DNA of 64,000 nucleotides from Streptococcus ovuberis (GCF_012396585.1 NZ_JAAXPR010000003.1:1-64000); one strand, 5' to 3'; numbered from the stretch's first letter, positions 44,857 through 53,593 are shown. Numbers and translations: made by a program. Notes: a model not told the origin generated them from the letters alone.

Positions 44857-46946
44857 TAGTTATTTTCCTCTTTCTTTTTCGTTCCAAGTGCCAATAATGG
44901 CAACATTACAGCCCCAACAAGTGATAAGAAACTAGTTGCAGTCCCAGTCTTTGGTAAGACTTTAGTAGAAACAGCTACTGGAGTGATTGTTTGTGGTTTT
45001 TCCTCAGGTTTCGTAGGTGACTTCTCAACCTTGACTGGATTCACAACTTTAGCAGGGGCTTTTTCAGTCAAAAGCTGACCACCCTTAATATCGAGCGTAT
45101 AGGCATTGTCAAGACCTTCATTAACCTTAACGGCATACGCACGCTCATACTTGGTATCATAAGCTGTTAGCTTAGATACTGTTACAGGGAGCTTAATGCT
45201 GACTGACTCATACTTACCGTTAGTTGGCAAAGCTTTTGTCGATTCGTTTTCAGTTAATGTTTCACCTGTTACCGTATTTTTGCTTGTCGCCACAATCTTA
45301 ACAGACGTTGTTTCGACTCCATCATGTTCATAGGTATAAGTCACTTTAACCGTACCTACAACTGTAGGTGTGAAGGTTGCTTTACCATCTACAAGTTCAA
45401 GGGATTGAGGAGCTTTGCCAACTTCTTCAACGGTAACTGAAGTAATCTTAGCACCATCACCATTTTCAACTGAAATGACGATTGGCTCTAAAACTTTGTA
45501 AGGGACATCTACTTCACGAGTACGAGTTTCTTTTTCCACATACTCTTCTGTACGTGTACGGGTTTCCATCTCAGTGTACTCTTCTGTACGTGTACGGGTT
45601 TCCATCTCAGTGTACTCTTCTTCGACTTGGACAACCTTAGAAACTGTTGTTTCTTTAGCGATAGTTTTCATAAAAGTATTTAAGATTTCGTTACGGTCAA
45701 AAATAGAACCATCTGCATTCTTAGTTGACACTCTCCATACACGTCCTGAAACGATTTCTTCTAGATTAGTTGTCGCTTCGTCCTTAGTACCGTTGCTTTC
45801 GGCATCTTCGATAAGAAGTAGTTTGACACCTTCTGGCAAATCTTCCAAGTTTTTAGCATCTTTAAAGAATGACGTTGTAGCACCTGAACTAAAACCACCA
45901 AAATCATCAAAATCAGATTCAATAACAATTACGGTATCAGCAGATCCGTTCGCTTGCTTAAGTGCCTCAGTAATCTTCTTAGCACGAGAAAGAGAGGTAC
46001 CTGTCTTATCATAGATAATTTTCAAAGTGCTACTTCCACCTTCTACTTTAACCGTGTTCCCTGCAAATGACCAGCCTGAAGACAAGCCAGTTCCAGCACT
46101 TACATAGTCATAAGCGTAGTCCTCTGCATATACTTCGATTTTAGATTTATCCAAAGTACCCAAGAACTTATTGAGAGTAGATGTAGCACTAGCAACAATC
46201 TCCTTGCGAGAATTAGAAGTATCAAGAATATACCCAATGTTTAGGGGAGAGGTAGTGTAGTCCATTGTCGTCTCGGTGACAGTTTTATCCACCAAACGTG
46301 TCTTTGTCACAGGTACTTCTTCCGTAACTTCACGTGTTTTGGTAACTGGAACTTCTTCTGTCACTTCACGTGTTTTGGTAACATCAACTTCATAAGTTTC
46401 AGTTTCCTTACGCACACGATCTGTTTCTATAGCTTTTGTTTCAAAGGTTTCTTGACCAGTGATATTAGTATAGGCCTTGGTGTTTACCTTATCCAACAAC
46501 TCTTTGTTTGCTGTATAAACAACTTCCTTGTCCTTTAATTCAGCTGACCAACCAGCTTCTTTATTCAGTTCGTTAGTCTTATCAATATTAACCTCTTCCG
46601 TTGGATCAACGGGAGTGGTAACGGTTAAGGTTTCTGTGTGTGGACGATCTGATGGCAAGTCGATAGTTTTGCTTTCTTCCCACTCCACTACAGTGTCTTT
46701 AGATACACGAGCGACTTCTGTTTTAGTCGCTTCATCAACAACTTTGACCGTGATAGGTTCTACAGTCTCAGATTCAGCAGGCAGTGCCACTGGCGCACTA
46801 GTATCAGCAACATAAGTATTTGTCAATTCTTCAGCGCCTACGGACGTTGTGATCGTTAACATACCAGCTAACATAATGCCACAAACCAAGCCATAAGCTT
46901 TAGATTTACGATAGTACCCATGCCCTCTTTCCATTTTTTGATTCAT
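44856..46946 (-). CDS. Cell-wall-anchored VWA-like surface protein, LPxTG
   Basis: 696 aa. Signal peptide YYRKSKAYGLVCGIMLAGM, nearly the same as that of the downstream adhesin. A central VWA-like fold (LNIGYILDTSNSRKEIV, DTVIVIESDFDDFGGFSSG) has an incomplete metal site (DTSNS instead of DxSxS with the exact spacing). The arms on each side carry repeats EEVPVTKTREVT and EEYTEMETRTRT. It ends with LPKTG, hydrophobic helix and KKKEENN. An adhesive role is inferred. It is the first gene of the adhesin operon. Confidence 0.88.
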   Translation of the reverse strand: MNQKMERGHGYYRKSKAYGLVCGIMLAGMLTITTSVGAEELTNTYVADTSAPVALPAESETVEPITVKVVDEATKTEVARVSKDTVVEWEESKTIDLPSDRPHTETLTVTTPVDPTEEVNIDKTNELNKEAGWSAELKDKEVVYTANKELLDKVNTKAYTNITGQETFETKAIETDRVRKETETYEVDVTKTREVTEEVPVTKTREVTEEVPVTKTRLVDKTVTETTMDYTTSPLNIGYILDTSNSRKEIVASATSTLNKFLGTLDKSKIEVYAEDYAYDYVSAGTGLSSGWSFAGNTVKVEGGSSTLKIIYDKTGTSLSRAKKITEALKQANGSADTVIVIESDFDDFGGFSSGATTSFFKDAKNLEDLPEGVKLLLIEDAESNGTKDEATTNLEEIVSGRVWRVSTKNADGSIFDRNEILNTFMKTIAKETTVSKVVQVEEEYTEMETRTRTEEYTEMETRTRTEEYVEKETRTREVDVPYKVLEPIVISVENGDGAKITSVTVEEVGKAPQSLELVDGKATFTPTVVGTVKVTYTYEHDGVETTSVKIVATSKNTVTGETLTENESTKALPTNGKYESVSIKLPVTVSKLTAYDTKYERAYAVKVNEGLDNAYTLDIKGGQLLTEKAPAKVVNPVKVEKSPTKPEEKPQTITPVAVSTKVLPKTGTATSFLSLVGAVMLPLLALGTKKKEENN

Positions 46947-46971
46947 TTCCGAATCTCCTTTTTTATAAATT

Positions 46972-47001
46972 TTAGAGAGTTTAGTGACTTGTCCAGGTCA
47001 A
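46972..47001 (-). promoter_or_regulatory. Conserved 30-base box upstream of the adhesin operon
   Basis: Minus strand TTGACCTGGACAAGTCACTA continues as in the copy at 50207-50236; 24 of 30 positions match. It lies about 25 bases upstream of the VWA-like gene, so it may be a promoter or activator-binding site. Confidence 0.5.
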
Positions 47002-47010
47002 TAAAAGTTT

Positions 47011-47097
47011 TTATAAACTTGATAGGGCTAGAAGAATAGATAAGATTAAGACACATATAGACATCACTAAATTTGCTTCAAAATTATCATCTTCCAT
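47011..47097 (-). CDS. Tiny membrane peptide between surface-protein genes
   Basis: 28 aa from ATG with AAAGGAGG six bases upstream, starting three bases after the PrgA-like stop. An acidic N-terminus (MEDDNFEANL) precedes one hydrophobic helix (VMSICVLILSILLALSSL). The site is excellent and the spacing tight, so I consider it translated. It could be a toxin-like, regulatory or leader peptide. Unknown family. Confidence 0.5.
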   Translation of the reverse strand: MEDDNFEANLVMSICVLILSILLALSSL

Positions 47098-47100
47098 CAG

Positions 47101-49557
47101 CTATTCCTCCTTTCTTTTATATCCTAGAAGAGATAACACCGATAAAATCAAGCCGAAGCCTGTTAAACTAGCCGAAGCTGTCTCTCCTGTTTTTGGTAAA
47201 GTGACAGCTACTTTCTTAGTCTTACTTGCTATAAATTTAGTGTCGTTGTTGTAAGCAACCACTTGGCCATGAGAATTAACTACAGGCAGAGCATGAGCTG
47301 TTACACCCTTAACAAGTTCAATTTCATAGGATTTTTCCAAGTTAGTCAAAGTTGATTGAGCCAAGATTTCTTTTTCCTGAAGCTGAGTTAACTTTTCCTT
47401 TTCAAGATTTAAAGCTTGTTGAGCTTGGAACAAGCTTTCTTTAGCTTCTGTCAAGAGAGCTTGTTTCTCAGCCAAGGTTTCAGGAGCTTTTAACAAAGAG
47501 TCTAGGTAAGTTCTAGCTTCAGTCAATTTCGTTTGAGCTTCAGCAACCTTATCCTCTTGATTCTTCAAGACCTTTTGGGCCTCAGTCAGTTCCTGTTTAA
47601 GAGTTGTGAGAGTTGTTTTTTCACTTGATAAACGATCTTGGGCTTGTTTGAGTACCGTTTCCTTATCAACCAGTACCAACTTAGCAGCCTCTAAATTAGC
47701 TTGCTTTGCTTTAACATCAGCAGTCAATAGAGCTACCGCCTCTTCAGCAAGGGTCAAACGCTCCTTACTTTTAATCAGGTCATCTTGTGCTTTACCTAAA
47801 GCCTCTTGTGCTCCAGGAGTCTTGATCTCAACTGCTTCAGCTTTGGTCAAAGTCTCTACCGCTCTTGTCTGTTTGATTTTAGCTGAGCTTAAGACTGTTT
47901 GAGCAGAGTTTTTATCCGTTTGAGCCAGCTTATTAGCTTCCTGGGCAGTTTTCAAAGCTGATTCAGCCTGACTCAATTTGGTTTCAGCACTTGATAATTC
48001 AGCTTGCAAATCTCTTTGAGTTATATTAGCTGACTTATCAAACTTAACCCCATCTTCAATCTGACGATCAGCAACTCCTAAAATGTGCACTCGACCTAGA
48101 CTGATCACTCCGCTAGTAGATTGATAAGCAAGATTAGAAACATCAACACCAATATAACGACTGTCTGGCTGAGACTTGAGGTAACGCACACCAACGAGAG
48201 AGGTCGTATGCCCCCAATTAGAGGATTCATCTTTAAAGAGCATTGATACAATCGTGTTATAGATAGCCCCTTTAAGCGTGTCCATCGTCACAGTACGAGT
48301 TGGACTAAAATAGCCTGATGAAAAATTTTCATAGTGATTAACTCCTGCCATCGAAAAGAGACCTAGTTCATTGGCCACTTCAGAAATGACTTTTGTATCA
48401 TGTCCCAAAGTGATTGATCGATTGGCAACTCTGTCCGCAAATTCAATAGCTGACTTATTAGCTTCTACTACATTAAGCCCGCCCTGCTTCCTAACCTGAT
48501 TTAAAAGATCAGTCGTGAACAAAGTTAGCTCTTGACGTTGTTCTGCTGTTAAATTATTGACATCAGAAATCACTAGCGCCCTATCTTTACTATTTGAGCG
48601 GTAAGCATGACTAGCAAGAGCAGATTCCCCGATAGCTGACAAAGTAGTGCCATTATTACCATTGAGGTAATAATCTTTTAGAGCAACCAGATAGCCTTCA
48701 GGTAGCTTGATTTCATTTCTGTTGGCTAATTCATCTGTCAGCCCATTAACAAGTTTCTGAGCCTGTTCAGCTGTTCCTTTAGCCTGATTTTCAGCCTCTT
48801 GTGTTTCAGTAGCCTTAGCTGTTGCTTGATCCAAAGCTGATTGAGCTGTTCCAACTTCCTCTTCAGTTTCAGTTAATCTTGTCTTCGCTTCAGCAATAGC
48901 CACTTGACGTTTCTTGTCCGCTTCAATGGCAGCTGTTAGATTTTCCTGAGCTTTTGCTTCAGCAACTGTTGCCGATTCAACTTGTTTCTTAGCAGCTACT
49001 TCTTCCGCTAAAACTTCAGCTTGGCCAGTACCATCTAAGATTACCTGGGCTTGATCCACTTTGTCTTGGGCTTCAGCAACCTCTCCCTGTGACTGATCAA
49101 CCTCGCTTTTAGCTTGGGCAACCACTGTTTCTTGAGCAGTGACAGCTTCACTAGCTTGGTTAACAACCTCTTCAGCTGGAGCTACTTTTTCAGTTTCTTC
49201 AGCAAGGACAATTTCAGCTGTCACAATCGCTTCTTCTGCTTTAGTAATCTCTTCAGGAGTGGCTTTTTTTACCAGCTCCTCAGCGACTTTCACTTCTTCA
49301 GTCAAGCTCTGGACAGTAGATTCTGCTGTTTCTACTTGCACAGTTTGAGTTGCGACCACTTCTTCTTGTTTAGCCACTTCAGATTGAGCTGTTTCCAGGC
49401 TAACTCTAGCCTTATCAACATCAGCCTTAGTGACTGGTTTTTTAGTATCAGCAGTTGACGTGACTGGTTTAGCTTGTTCTTCAGCTGATACGGTTGTTGC
49501 AACACCTAGACTAGTTACAAGTGTTGCAGTTGCAATAAGTGTTTGTGTTTTTTTCAT
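47101..49557 (-). CDS. CAP-domain surface protein with long coiled-coil stalk (PrgA-like), LPxTG
   Basis: 818 aa. Signal peptide KKTQTLIATATLVTSLGVAT, a long Ala/Glu/Val coiled coil (30-280), a globular CAP/SCP domain (about 345-495: TTDLLNQVRKQGGLN, ITLGHDTK, NWGHTTSLVGV), a second coiled coil (510-740) and LPKTG with a basic tail. This alternation of stalk, CAP and stalk is characteristic of PrgA/Sea1 surface-exclusion proteins of pCF10 (about 890 aa). It probably blocks redundant mating and holds other adhesins away from the cell. Confidence 0.9.
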   Translation of the reverse strand: MKKTQTLIATATLVTSLGVATTVSAEEQAKPVTSTADTKKPVTKADVDKARVSLETAQSEVAKQEEVVATQTVQVETAESTVQSLTEEVKVAEELVKKATPEEITKAEEAIVTAEIVLAEETEKVAPAEEVVNQASEAVTAQETVVAQAKSEVDQSQGEVAEAQDKVDQAQVILDGTGQAEVLAEEVAAKKQVESATVAEAKAQENLTAAIEADKKRQVAIAEAKTRLTETEEEVGTAQSALDQATAKATETQEAENQAKGTAEQAQKLVNGLTDELANRNEIKLPEGYLVALKDYYLNGNNGTTLSAIGESALASHAYRSNSKDRALVISDVNNLTAEQRQELTLFTTDLLNQVRKQGGLNVVEANKSAIEFADRVANRSITLGHDTKVISEVANELGLFSMAGVNHYENFSSGYFSPTRTVTMDTLKGAIYNTIVSMLFKDESSNWGHTTSLVGVRYLKSQPDSRYIGVDVSNLAYQSTSGVISLGRVHILGVADRQIEDGVKFDKSANITQRDLQAELSSAETKLSQAESALKTAQEANKLAQTDKNSAQTVLSSAKIKQTRAVETLTKAEAVEIKTPGAQEALGKAQDDLIKSKERLTLAEEAVALLTADVKAKQANLEAAKLVLVDKETVLKQAQDRLSSEKTTLTTLKQELTEAQKVLKNQEDKVAEAQTKLTEARTYLDSLLKAPETLAEKQALLTEAKESLFQAQQALNLEKEKLTQLQEKEILAQSTLTNLEKSYEIELVKGVTAHALPVVNSHGQVVAYNNDTKFIASKTKKVAVTLPKTGETASASLTGFGLILSVLSLLGYKRKEE

Positions 49558-49617
49558 TTTGGTTCTCCTTTAAAAATTTCAAATGTTCTAAATTACTAGT
49601 TCAATCAGGGTAAGAGC

Positions 49618-49947
49618 CTATCTATTTCGAGATTTCCTAGGTGGTCTAACAAATCCCTGGCCAGTTAAACGTAAGATTGTCCTATCACCAAACTTTGACC
49701 GCCTGGCGATTAAAACATCTCCCCGTTTAACCGTTCTAATTTGACTATAGATGTCAATATAGGAGTAGGGCACCATGACCTCTAATAATTCACCAGCAAC
49801 ATAGGCCATCTGAGGTTTCAAAGGTCTATCTGGCTTGAGTAATAGAGTCGTTCCATCATCAAGCCTTGCTGTTGCATTACCCTGCCTTCCAAGCAGGCGC
49901 AAGTCTGAGATAGTCATCTCAGTATCAATTCTTTTTATTTCACTCAT
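49618..49947 (-). CDS. Small regulatory protein, PrgU-like by context
   Basis: 109 aa from ATG at 49947 with AAAAGGAGA eight bases upstream; the longer frame has no site. It is beta-rich with LLGRQGNATARLDDGTTLLL, YSYIDIYSQIRTVKRGDVL and a basic C-terminus (RPPRKSRNR). It is encoded just before the PrgA-like gene and after a structured leader. PrgU, a PUA-like RNA-binding repressor of PrgB toxicity, is about 118 aa and adjacent to adhesin genes. The assignment is inference by size, charge and position. Confidence 0.5.
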   Translation of the reverse strand: MSEIKRIDTEMTISDLRLLGRQGNATARLDDGTTLLLKPDRPLKPQMAYVAGELLEVMVPYSYIDIYSQIRTVKRGDVLIARRSKFGDRTILRLTGQGFVRPPRKSRNR

Positions 49948-50236
49948 AAAAATCTCCTTTTGAGTAAAAGGCTGAAATAACAGCCATGCCGAAATATGCC
50001 GTAGCATGTTTACTGTATTTTTTGCGCACGGTTTATAGTCTAGTAACCGCAAACTCCTTGAGCTTATGATGTCCTGTTGTCGCATCATGCTTTTACGTTA
50101 GTGTGCCAACGCTAGATATATCTTTCTAGCTAACCATCGCCCTCATTTTTCTTTTATGCTTAGACACGCTGATGTGGACAATGTGGGTATTCAGTTTTCA
50201 AAGGACTCAGACAGTTTAAGGACTTATCTAGGTCAA
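49948..50236 (-). promoter_or_regulatory. Long leader and conserved box upstream of the PrgU-like gene
   Basis: Box 50207-50236 (TTGACCTAGATAAGTCCTTA at its minus-strand start) matches that at 46972-47001 at 24 of 30 bases. Between it and the gene lie about 260 noncoding bases with inverted repeats (for example CTAGCTAGAAAGATATATCTAGC-type pairing at about 50108-50140). A structured 5' leader or attenuator is possible. Confidence 0.4.
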
Positions 50237-50241
50237 AAAAA

Positions 50242-50457
50242 TCATAATGCAGAAATGATATAAAGCACACATAATAAAAAGGTGAAAAGTAAAGTGACAA
50301 CAAATACAGCTGCAAATAGATGCACTAACCCTTGTACACGAGGTTTTTCTTCTTCAGAAATTACTCCAAGTTGCTTTATGTGGTGCGAATAACCTAGGAA
50401 TCCTAGATATACCACTCCCACAAGAATTATCAATGTTGACAAAAAATATATGTTCAT
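50242..50457 (-). CDS. Two-helix membrane protein
   Basis: 71 aa with two transmembrane helices (FLSTLIILVGVVYLGFLG and LFAAVFVVTLLFTFLLCVLY) and a short Glu/Lys loop (VISEEEKPRVQG). The ATG has AAAAGGAGAC upstream. Unrecognised; it may be an accessory membrane protein of the element. Confidence 0.6.
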   Translation of the reverse strand: MNIYFLSTLIILVGVVYLGFLGYSHHIKQLGVISEEEKPRVQGLVHLFAAVFVVTLLFTFLLCVLYIISAL

Positions 50458-50533
50458 CTTTTATGTCTCCTTTTAAGATGTATCTCCTTATGTAGAATTA
50501 AGGTTTCCAACAATTAAATAAACCGACTAATTA

Positions 50534-50605
50534 TCAAACCAAAATACCAAACGCATTCCCCTCTTTGTCTCGCCCTTCAATCCATAAATGAATATCACAT
50601 CCCAT
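50534..50605 (-). pseudogene. MGCDIH-type peptide, probably truncated
   Basis: 23 aa from ATG with AAGGAG six bases upstream: MGCDIHLWIEGRDKEG and a short tail. MGCDIH starts are known from phage and plasmid proteins of about 150 aa, so this looks like a 5' remnant. An in-frame ATG 22 codons upstream also exists. Low certainty. Confidence 0.4.
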
Positions 50606-50710
50606 AACTAACTCCTTCTTAATTGCTGGTTTCTCTAATTTCTGTAAAAATTTTTCAAAAATAACTTTCAGCATGAATTTTCAGCTAATCGTCTGTTAGA
50701 TTAAAAATCG

Positions 50711-50941
50711 TTAGTACCAAAAAGTATTTTCAGAACTGCAACTTGGGCACCTATCGCCACTAACTTCAAATTGATCAATCGGATCTAGACCGTTAAAAAT
50801 CTGAGGGTTTTCTGTTTCAGCCTCTCGAATTTGTTTCTCATCGTACCCTTCCCAGACCGTACCTTTCAAGTCTGAGGGTTCTACCCATCCTCTCAGAGCA
50901 TGAGTAGAACCGCAGTCTCGACACTCCACCATCAGCATCAT
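50711..50941 (-). CDS. Zinc-ribbon small protein
   Basis: 76 aa. Two CxxC pairs (VECRDCGS at the N-terminus; RCPSCSSEN at the C-terminus) form a zinc ribbon around an acidic middle. AGGAG precedes the ATG six bases away. It overlaps no neighbour but follows the ssb gene by nine bases. Possibly an RNA/DNA-binding helper; unknown. Confidence 0.7.
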   Translation of the reverse strand: MMLMVECRDCGSTHALRGWVEPSDLKGTVWEGYDEKQIREAETENPQIFNGLDPIDQFEVSGDRCPSCSSENTFWY

Positions 50942-50950
50942 AATTCACTC

Positions 50951-51382
50951 CTATTCATCACCAGAAAAGTTAAATGGCATATCTGGGAGATAATCATCTT
51001 GAAGCTGAGTGCTCTGACCTTTGAAAAAACCTGTTTGTTCCTGGTGTACAACTTGCTCTTGAGAGGGAACTTTCTTCTCTAGTGTTTGGAAATAGTTAGC
51101 CCACACCTCTGTTACATATTGCCTATGACCATCTTTCTCGTAGGTCCTAGTTCTAATCTCACCTTCAACACTAATGAGACTTCCTTTGTTAGTCCAGGCA
51201 ACTAGGTTTTCAGCAGATTTCCCCCAAATGACACAGCTAATAAAATCTGCTTCTTGATTTGAACCGCCTGATTTTTTCTTGCGATTAACTGCGATAGTAA
51301 ATCTAGCGTAAGTCTTTTGATTCGGTGTTTGATATAATTCTGCCTTCTTAGTTAGGCGACCAATTAGGTTAGTTGTGTTCAT
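50951..51382 (-). CDS. ssb: Single-stranded DNA-binding protein
   Basis: 143 aa OB-fold SSB: NLIGRLTKKAELYQTPNQ, FTIAVNRKKKS, FISCVIWGKSAENL and GSLISVEGEIRTRTYE are typical. The acidic C-terminal tip DMPFNFSGDE recruits partners. Plasmid-type SSB, shorter than the chromosomal one. It coats transferred strands. It overlaps the rep gene by four bases. Confidence 0.93.
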   Translation of the reverse strand: MNTTNLIGRLTKKAELYQTPNQKTYARFTIAVNRKKKSGGSNQEADFISCVIWGKSAENLVAWTNKGSLISVEGEIRTRTYEKDGHRQYVTEVWANYFQTLEKKVPSQEQVVHQEQTGFFKGQSTQLQDDYLPDMPFNFSGDE

Positions 51383-52581
51383 CCTGTTTTCCCCTTTAAT
51401 TCCTGATAATAAGTCTCTGCTCTACGATGAGCAGCAATCTTTACTTCAAGTTTCCTTTCTGTTTCCAAATTATTTAGAGATTTTAATAAATAAGCTAATG
51501 GAGATTGACAGTCATAAGGAATTCGTTCAATCGTTCCTAAAACCTCCTCGCTGGTAACATAGCCATTCTCCAGATATGTAGCAATCAACATTTTTTGATG
51601 GTGTGTCAAATTGTAGTGCTGAAACTCTCCTGTTAGCAAATCAAACTGACTAAACTTCCCATTATACCTATCAGCAATGACCTGCAAGAGATTGTAATAA
51701 GGGTTAGAGATAAAGGAGCTAGATTTCGAAGGGGTTTGTAATTTTTCAGTTTTAGCAGGTTGGGGAATTTCTTTTGAAATTTCCTCAGCCTTTCTAGAAC
51801 TACTATTATCTAGTTTCTCTATATTAGTATTCTCTATCTTAGTTGGGTTCAAATTTTGAACCACAGGAGGTTCAGATTTTGAACCACCACTTTTCGTTGA
51901 TTTACTAGGCTTTTCTGGTGGTTCAGATTTTGAACCACCACCTTTCGTTGATTTACTAGGCTTTTCTGGTGGTTCAGATTTTGAACCACCACCTTTCGTT
52001 AATATATCAGGGGTTGCCTTGCTCTTAACCTGAGCTTGAAAAATCACTTTTCCACCACTATCTTCTGTTTTAGTGTGGATGTAGGTTACTTTAGTTTGGG
52101 CACGATTCCCTTGGCCAGAATGTACAATGTTTTGCTCAGTTACATAGTATTCTTTTTCCCAAAGACTAGCATCCACTGTTTGCAAGTAGATACGGTTTGG
52201 ACGATTTGCCCCTTGGCTAACCTCTCTTAGTAAGCCGAGATTTGTCAACTCTTTTTTAAGTTTAAGGACTGTTGTTTTGCCTCTATCCAGCAAGTCCATT
52301 AAATCCTCAACCGTAAAAATCAGGAAGACTGATCCGTTATCGTCTACAAAATCTAACTTACCCTCACGGTAAGAGCGAATACTCAGTAAACATCGATTAT
52401 AGAGAATGGCATAGGTCAATTTAGCATCATTTGATAATTCTCTCGCATATCTGCTAGTCCACTTGACTTTAGCCTTCAGCTTTCCATCCGAGCCATATTC
52501 TTTTTCAGTTCTAGACATAAAGATTTGTGGTATCTGATAGAATGTTTGTGTCTCCAGTTGATCAATTGTAATATCTGCCAT
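51379..52581 (-). CDS. RepA_N-family replication initiator
   Basis: 400 aa. The N-terminal 130 aa (YQIPQIFMSRTEKEY, LSNDAKLTYAILYNRC, FTVEDLMDLLDRGKTTVLKLK with a winged helix) define the RepA_N initiator found on large theta-replicating plasmids such as pCF10, pAD1 and pSK41. A central linker holds three copies of KGGGSKSEPPEKPSKST-like units. The C-terminal part (about 290-400) is a host-specific helical domain. Its presence indicates the element can replicate autonomously. Confidence 0.88.
   Translation of the reverse strand: MADITIDQLETQTFYQIPQIFMSRTEKEYGSDGKLKAKVKWTSRYARELSNDAKLTYAILYNRCLLSIRSYREGKLDFVDDNGSVFLIFTVEDLMDLLDRGKTTVLKLKKELTNLGLLREVSQGANRPNRIYLQTVDASLWEKEYYVTEQNIVHSGQGNRAQTKVTYIHTKTEDSGGKVIFQAQVKSKATPDILTKGGGSKSEPPEKPSKSTKGGGSKSEPPEKPSKSTKSGGSKSEPPVVQNLNPTKIENTNIEKLDNSSSRKAEEISKEIPQPAKTEKLQTPSKSSSFISNPYYNLLQVIADRYNGKFSQFDLLTGEFQHYNLTHHQKMLIATYLENGYVTSEEVLGTIERIPYDCQSPLAYLLKSLNNLETERKLEVKIAAHRRAETYYQELKGKTG
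51846..51987. repeat. Iterons inside the rep gene (candidate oriV)
   Basis: Four copies of a 17-bp inverted repeat, GGTTCA(A/G)ATTTTGAACC, lie at 51846-51862, 51869-51885, 51920-51936 and 51971-51987. The last three sit in 51-bp tandem repeats that also encode the protein repeats. RepA_N plasmids carry their origin in such repeats within rep. Confidence 0.75.
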
Positions 52582-52769
52582 TAAAGTCCTCCAACAACCT
52601 GTAATTTTAATCCACCAGTTTCTGGAAAATCAATCAACTGACTTTTTTCAAGTTCCTCAATGGCTGAGACGGCTCTAGCTCTTGTCCAACCTGTCGTCTT
52701 CATTAGGTCAATAATCATCATGTTTCTTGTCAATTTTGAGACAGGTGTTTGGTTTTCTTTTCTAGTCAT
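52581..52769 (-). CDS. Small HTH-like protein upstream of rep
   Basis: 62 aa from the ATG at 52769, which has AGAGG six bases upstream and overlaps the stop of the 52762 gene. A helix-turn-helix-like segment is visible (MIIDLMKTTGWTRARAVSAI, then EELEKSQLIDFPE). It overlaps the rep start by one base. Likely a DNA-binding regulator or replication accessory. Confidence 0.65.
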   Translation of the reverse strand: MTRKENQTPVSKLTRNMMIIDLMKTTGWTRARAVSAIEELEKSQLIDFPETGGLKLQVVGGL

Positions 52770-52923
52770 GTTGTTCCTCTTTTTCCACATAGGTTTCTTT
52801 TGATATTTCAGTGAATATCGATGCAAATACTGAGCCTCCCCATAGTATTATTGCCCACTCATGAGGGATTATATTGAAATACCCAAGACTTAATACAATT
52901 AAGTGAAATACCATCAATTTCAT
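52762..52923 (-). CDS. Small membrane protein
   Basis: 53 aa: one or two hydrophobic helices (LMVFHLIVLSLGYF; WAIILWGGSVFASIFT) and a Lys/Glu tail. The stop overlaps the next ATG (ATGACTAG), indicating coupling. Unknown. Confidence 0.45.
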   Translation of the reverse strand: MKLMVFHLIVLSLGYFNIIPHEWAIILWGGSVFASIFTEISKETYVEKEEQHD

Positions 52924-52929
52924 GCTTCG

Positions 52930-53082
52930 TCACATCCTTTCAACCAATACTAAGCGATTCCTTTTAACCTGCAACGATAGAAGTTTCAGCCACTCCTTTT
53001 TAGTATGTTTTACTTTGCAGAGCAGGATAAAGCCAAATAAGAACACTCTTGCTTCATAAACTGTTTCTTCTTGCCTATTCAT
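52930..53082 (-). CDS. Small basic protein
   Basis: 50 aa, one hydrophobic segment (VFLFGFILLC), then Lys/Arg-rich (KVKHTKKEWLKLLS). The ribosome-binding site is weak; coupling to neighbours (6-base gap) supports it. Unknown. Confidence 0.35.
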   Translation of the reverse strand: MNRQEETVYEARVFLFGFILLCKVKHTKKEWLKLLSLQVKRNRLVLVERM

Positions 53083-53098
53083 TTTCGATTCTACTTTC

Positions 53099-53266
53099 TT
53101 ACCTCAACAAACCAAAGTAGTTAAAGACTATATATAGAACTATCAAAGCATTCAACAAAAAAAGAAATAGATGAGAAAAGTAATATTTTTCTCTATGGTA
53201 GGCGCTTATAAACATTGAAAAGGTGATAATCGCAAAACAAATATTTACTGGAATTAAAATTGGCAT
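53099..53266 (-). CDS. Small two-helix membrane protein
   Basis: 55 aa: ILIPVNICFAIITFSMFISA, short basic loop (YHREKYYF), then HLFLFLLNALIVLYIVFNYF (key helix). GGAG is 11 bases upstream. Unknown; part of a run of tiny frames upstream of rep. Confidence 0.45.
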   Translation of the reverse strand: MPILIPVNICFAIITFSMFISAYHREKYYFSHLFLFLLNALIVLYIVFNYFGLLR

Positions 53267-53281
53267 ATTTCACTTGTCTCC

Positions 53282-53554
53282 TTATACATAATTCATCAGA
53301 TCTGGATTAAATTTCAGAGTTAGCCACATAGCTTCTTCTTGTGTGAGTTGATCACAACGTCCCCAAGTATAATCACTGGAACATTGGTAATAAGGATAGG
53401 TTCCATGTTTATTCTGTGGACTTAATGTATGCACAACCCCATCTTTCTCAATTCTCCAAATCAAGCTAGAAGGTTTGTAGTAGTAACCTTTACTTGTCCA
53501 AACTCTATTTAGGTCATCATACGGCAATACTTTTTCTATAATTTTATTTTCCAT
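53282..53554 (-). CDS. Hypothetical protein
   Basis: 90 aa, aromatic-rich (WTSKGYYYKPSSLIWRIEKDG, YYQCSSDYTWGRCDQLT; key residues Trp, Tyr, two Cys). No membrane segment. Not recognised. It lies in the plasmid backbone near the right border. Confidence 0.55.
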   Translation of the reverse strand: MENKIIEKVLPYDDLNRVWTSKGYYYKPSSLIWRIEKDGVVHTLSPQNKHGTYPYYQCSSDYTWGRCDQLTQEEAMWLTLKFNPDLMNYV

Positions 53555-53593
53555 ACTAATCTTCTACCTTAAGATTATCGTATTTACTATATG

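Noticed and set aside
51846..51987. CRISPR-like array
   Set aside because: The repeats are in-frame coding units of rep with no variable spacers and no cas genes; they fit iterons.
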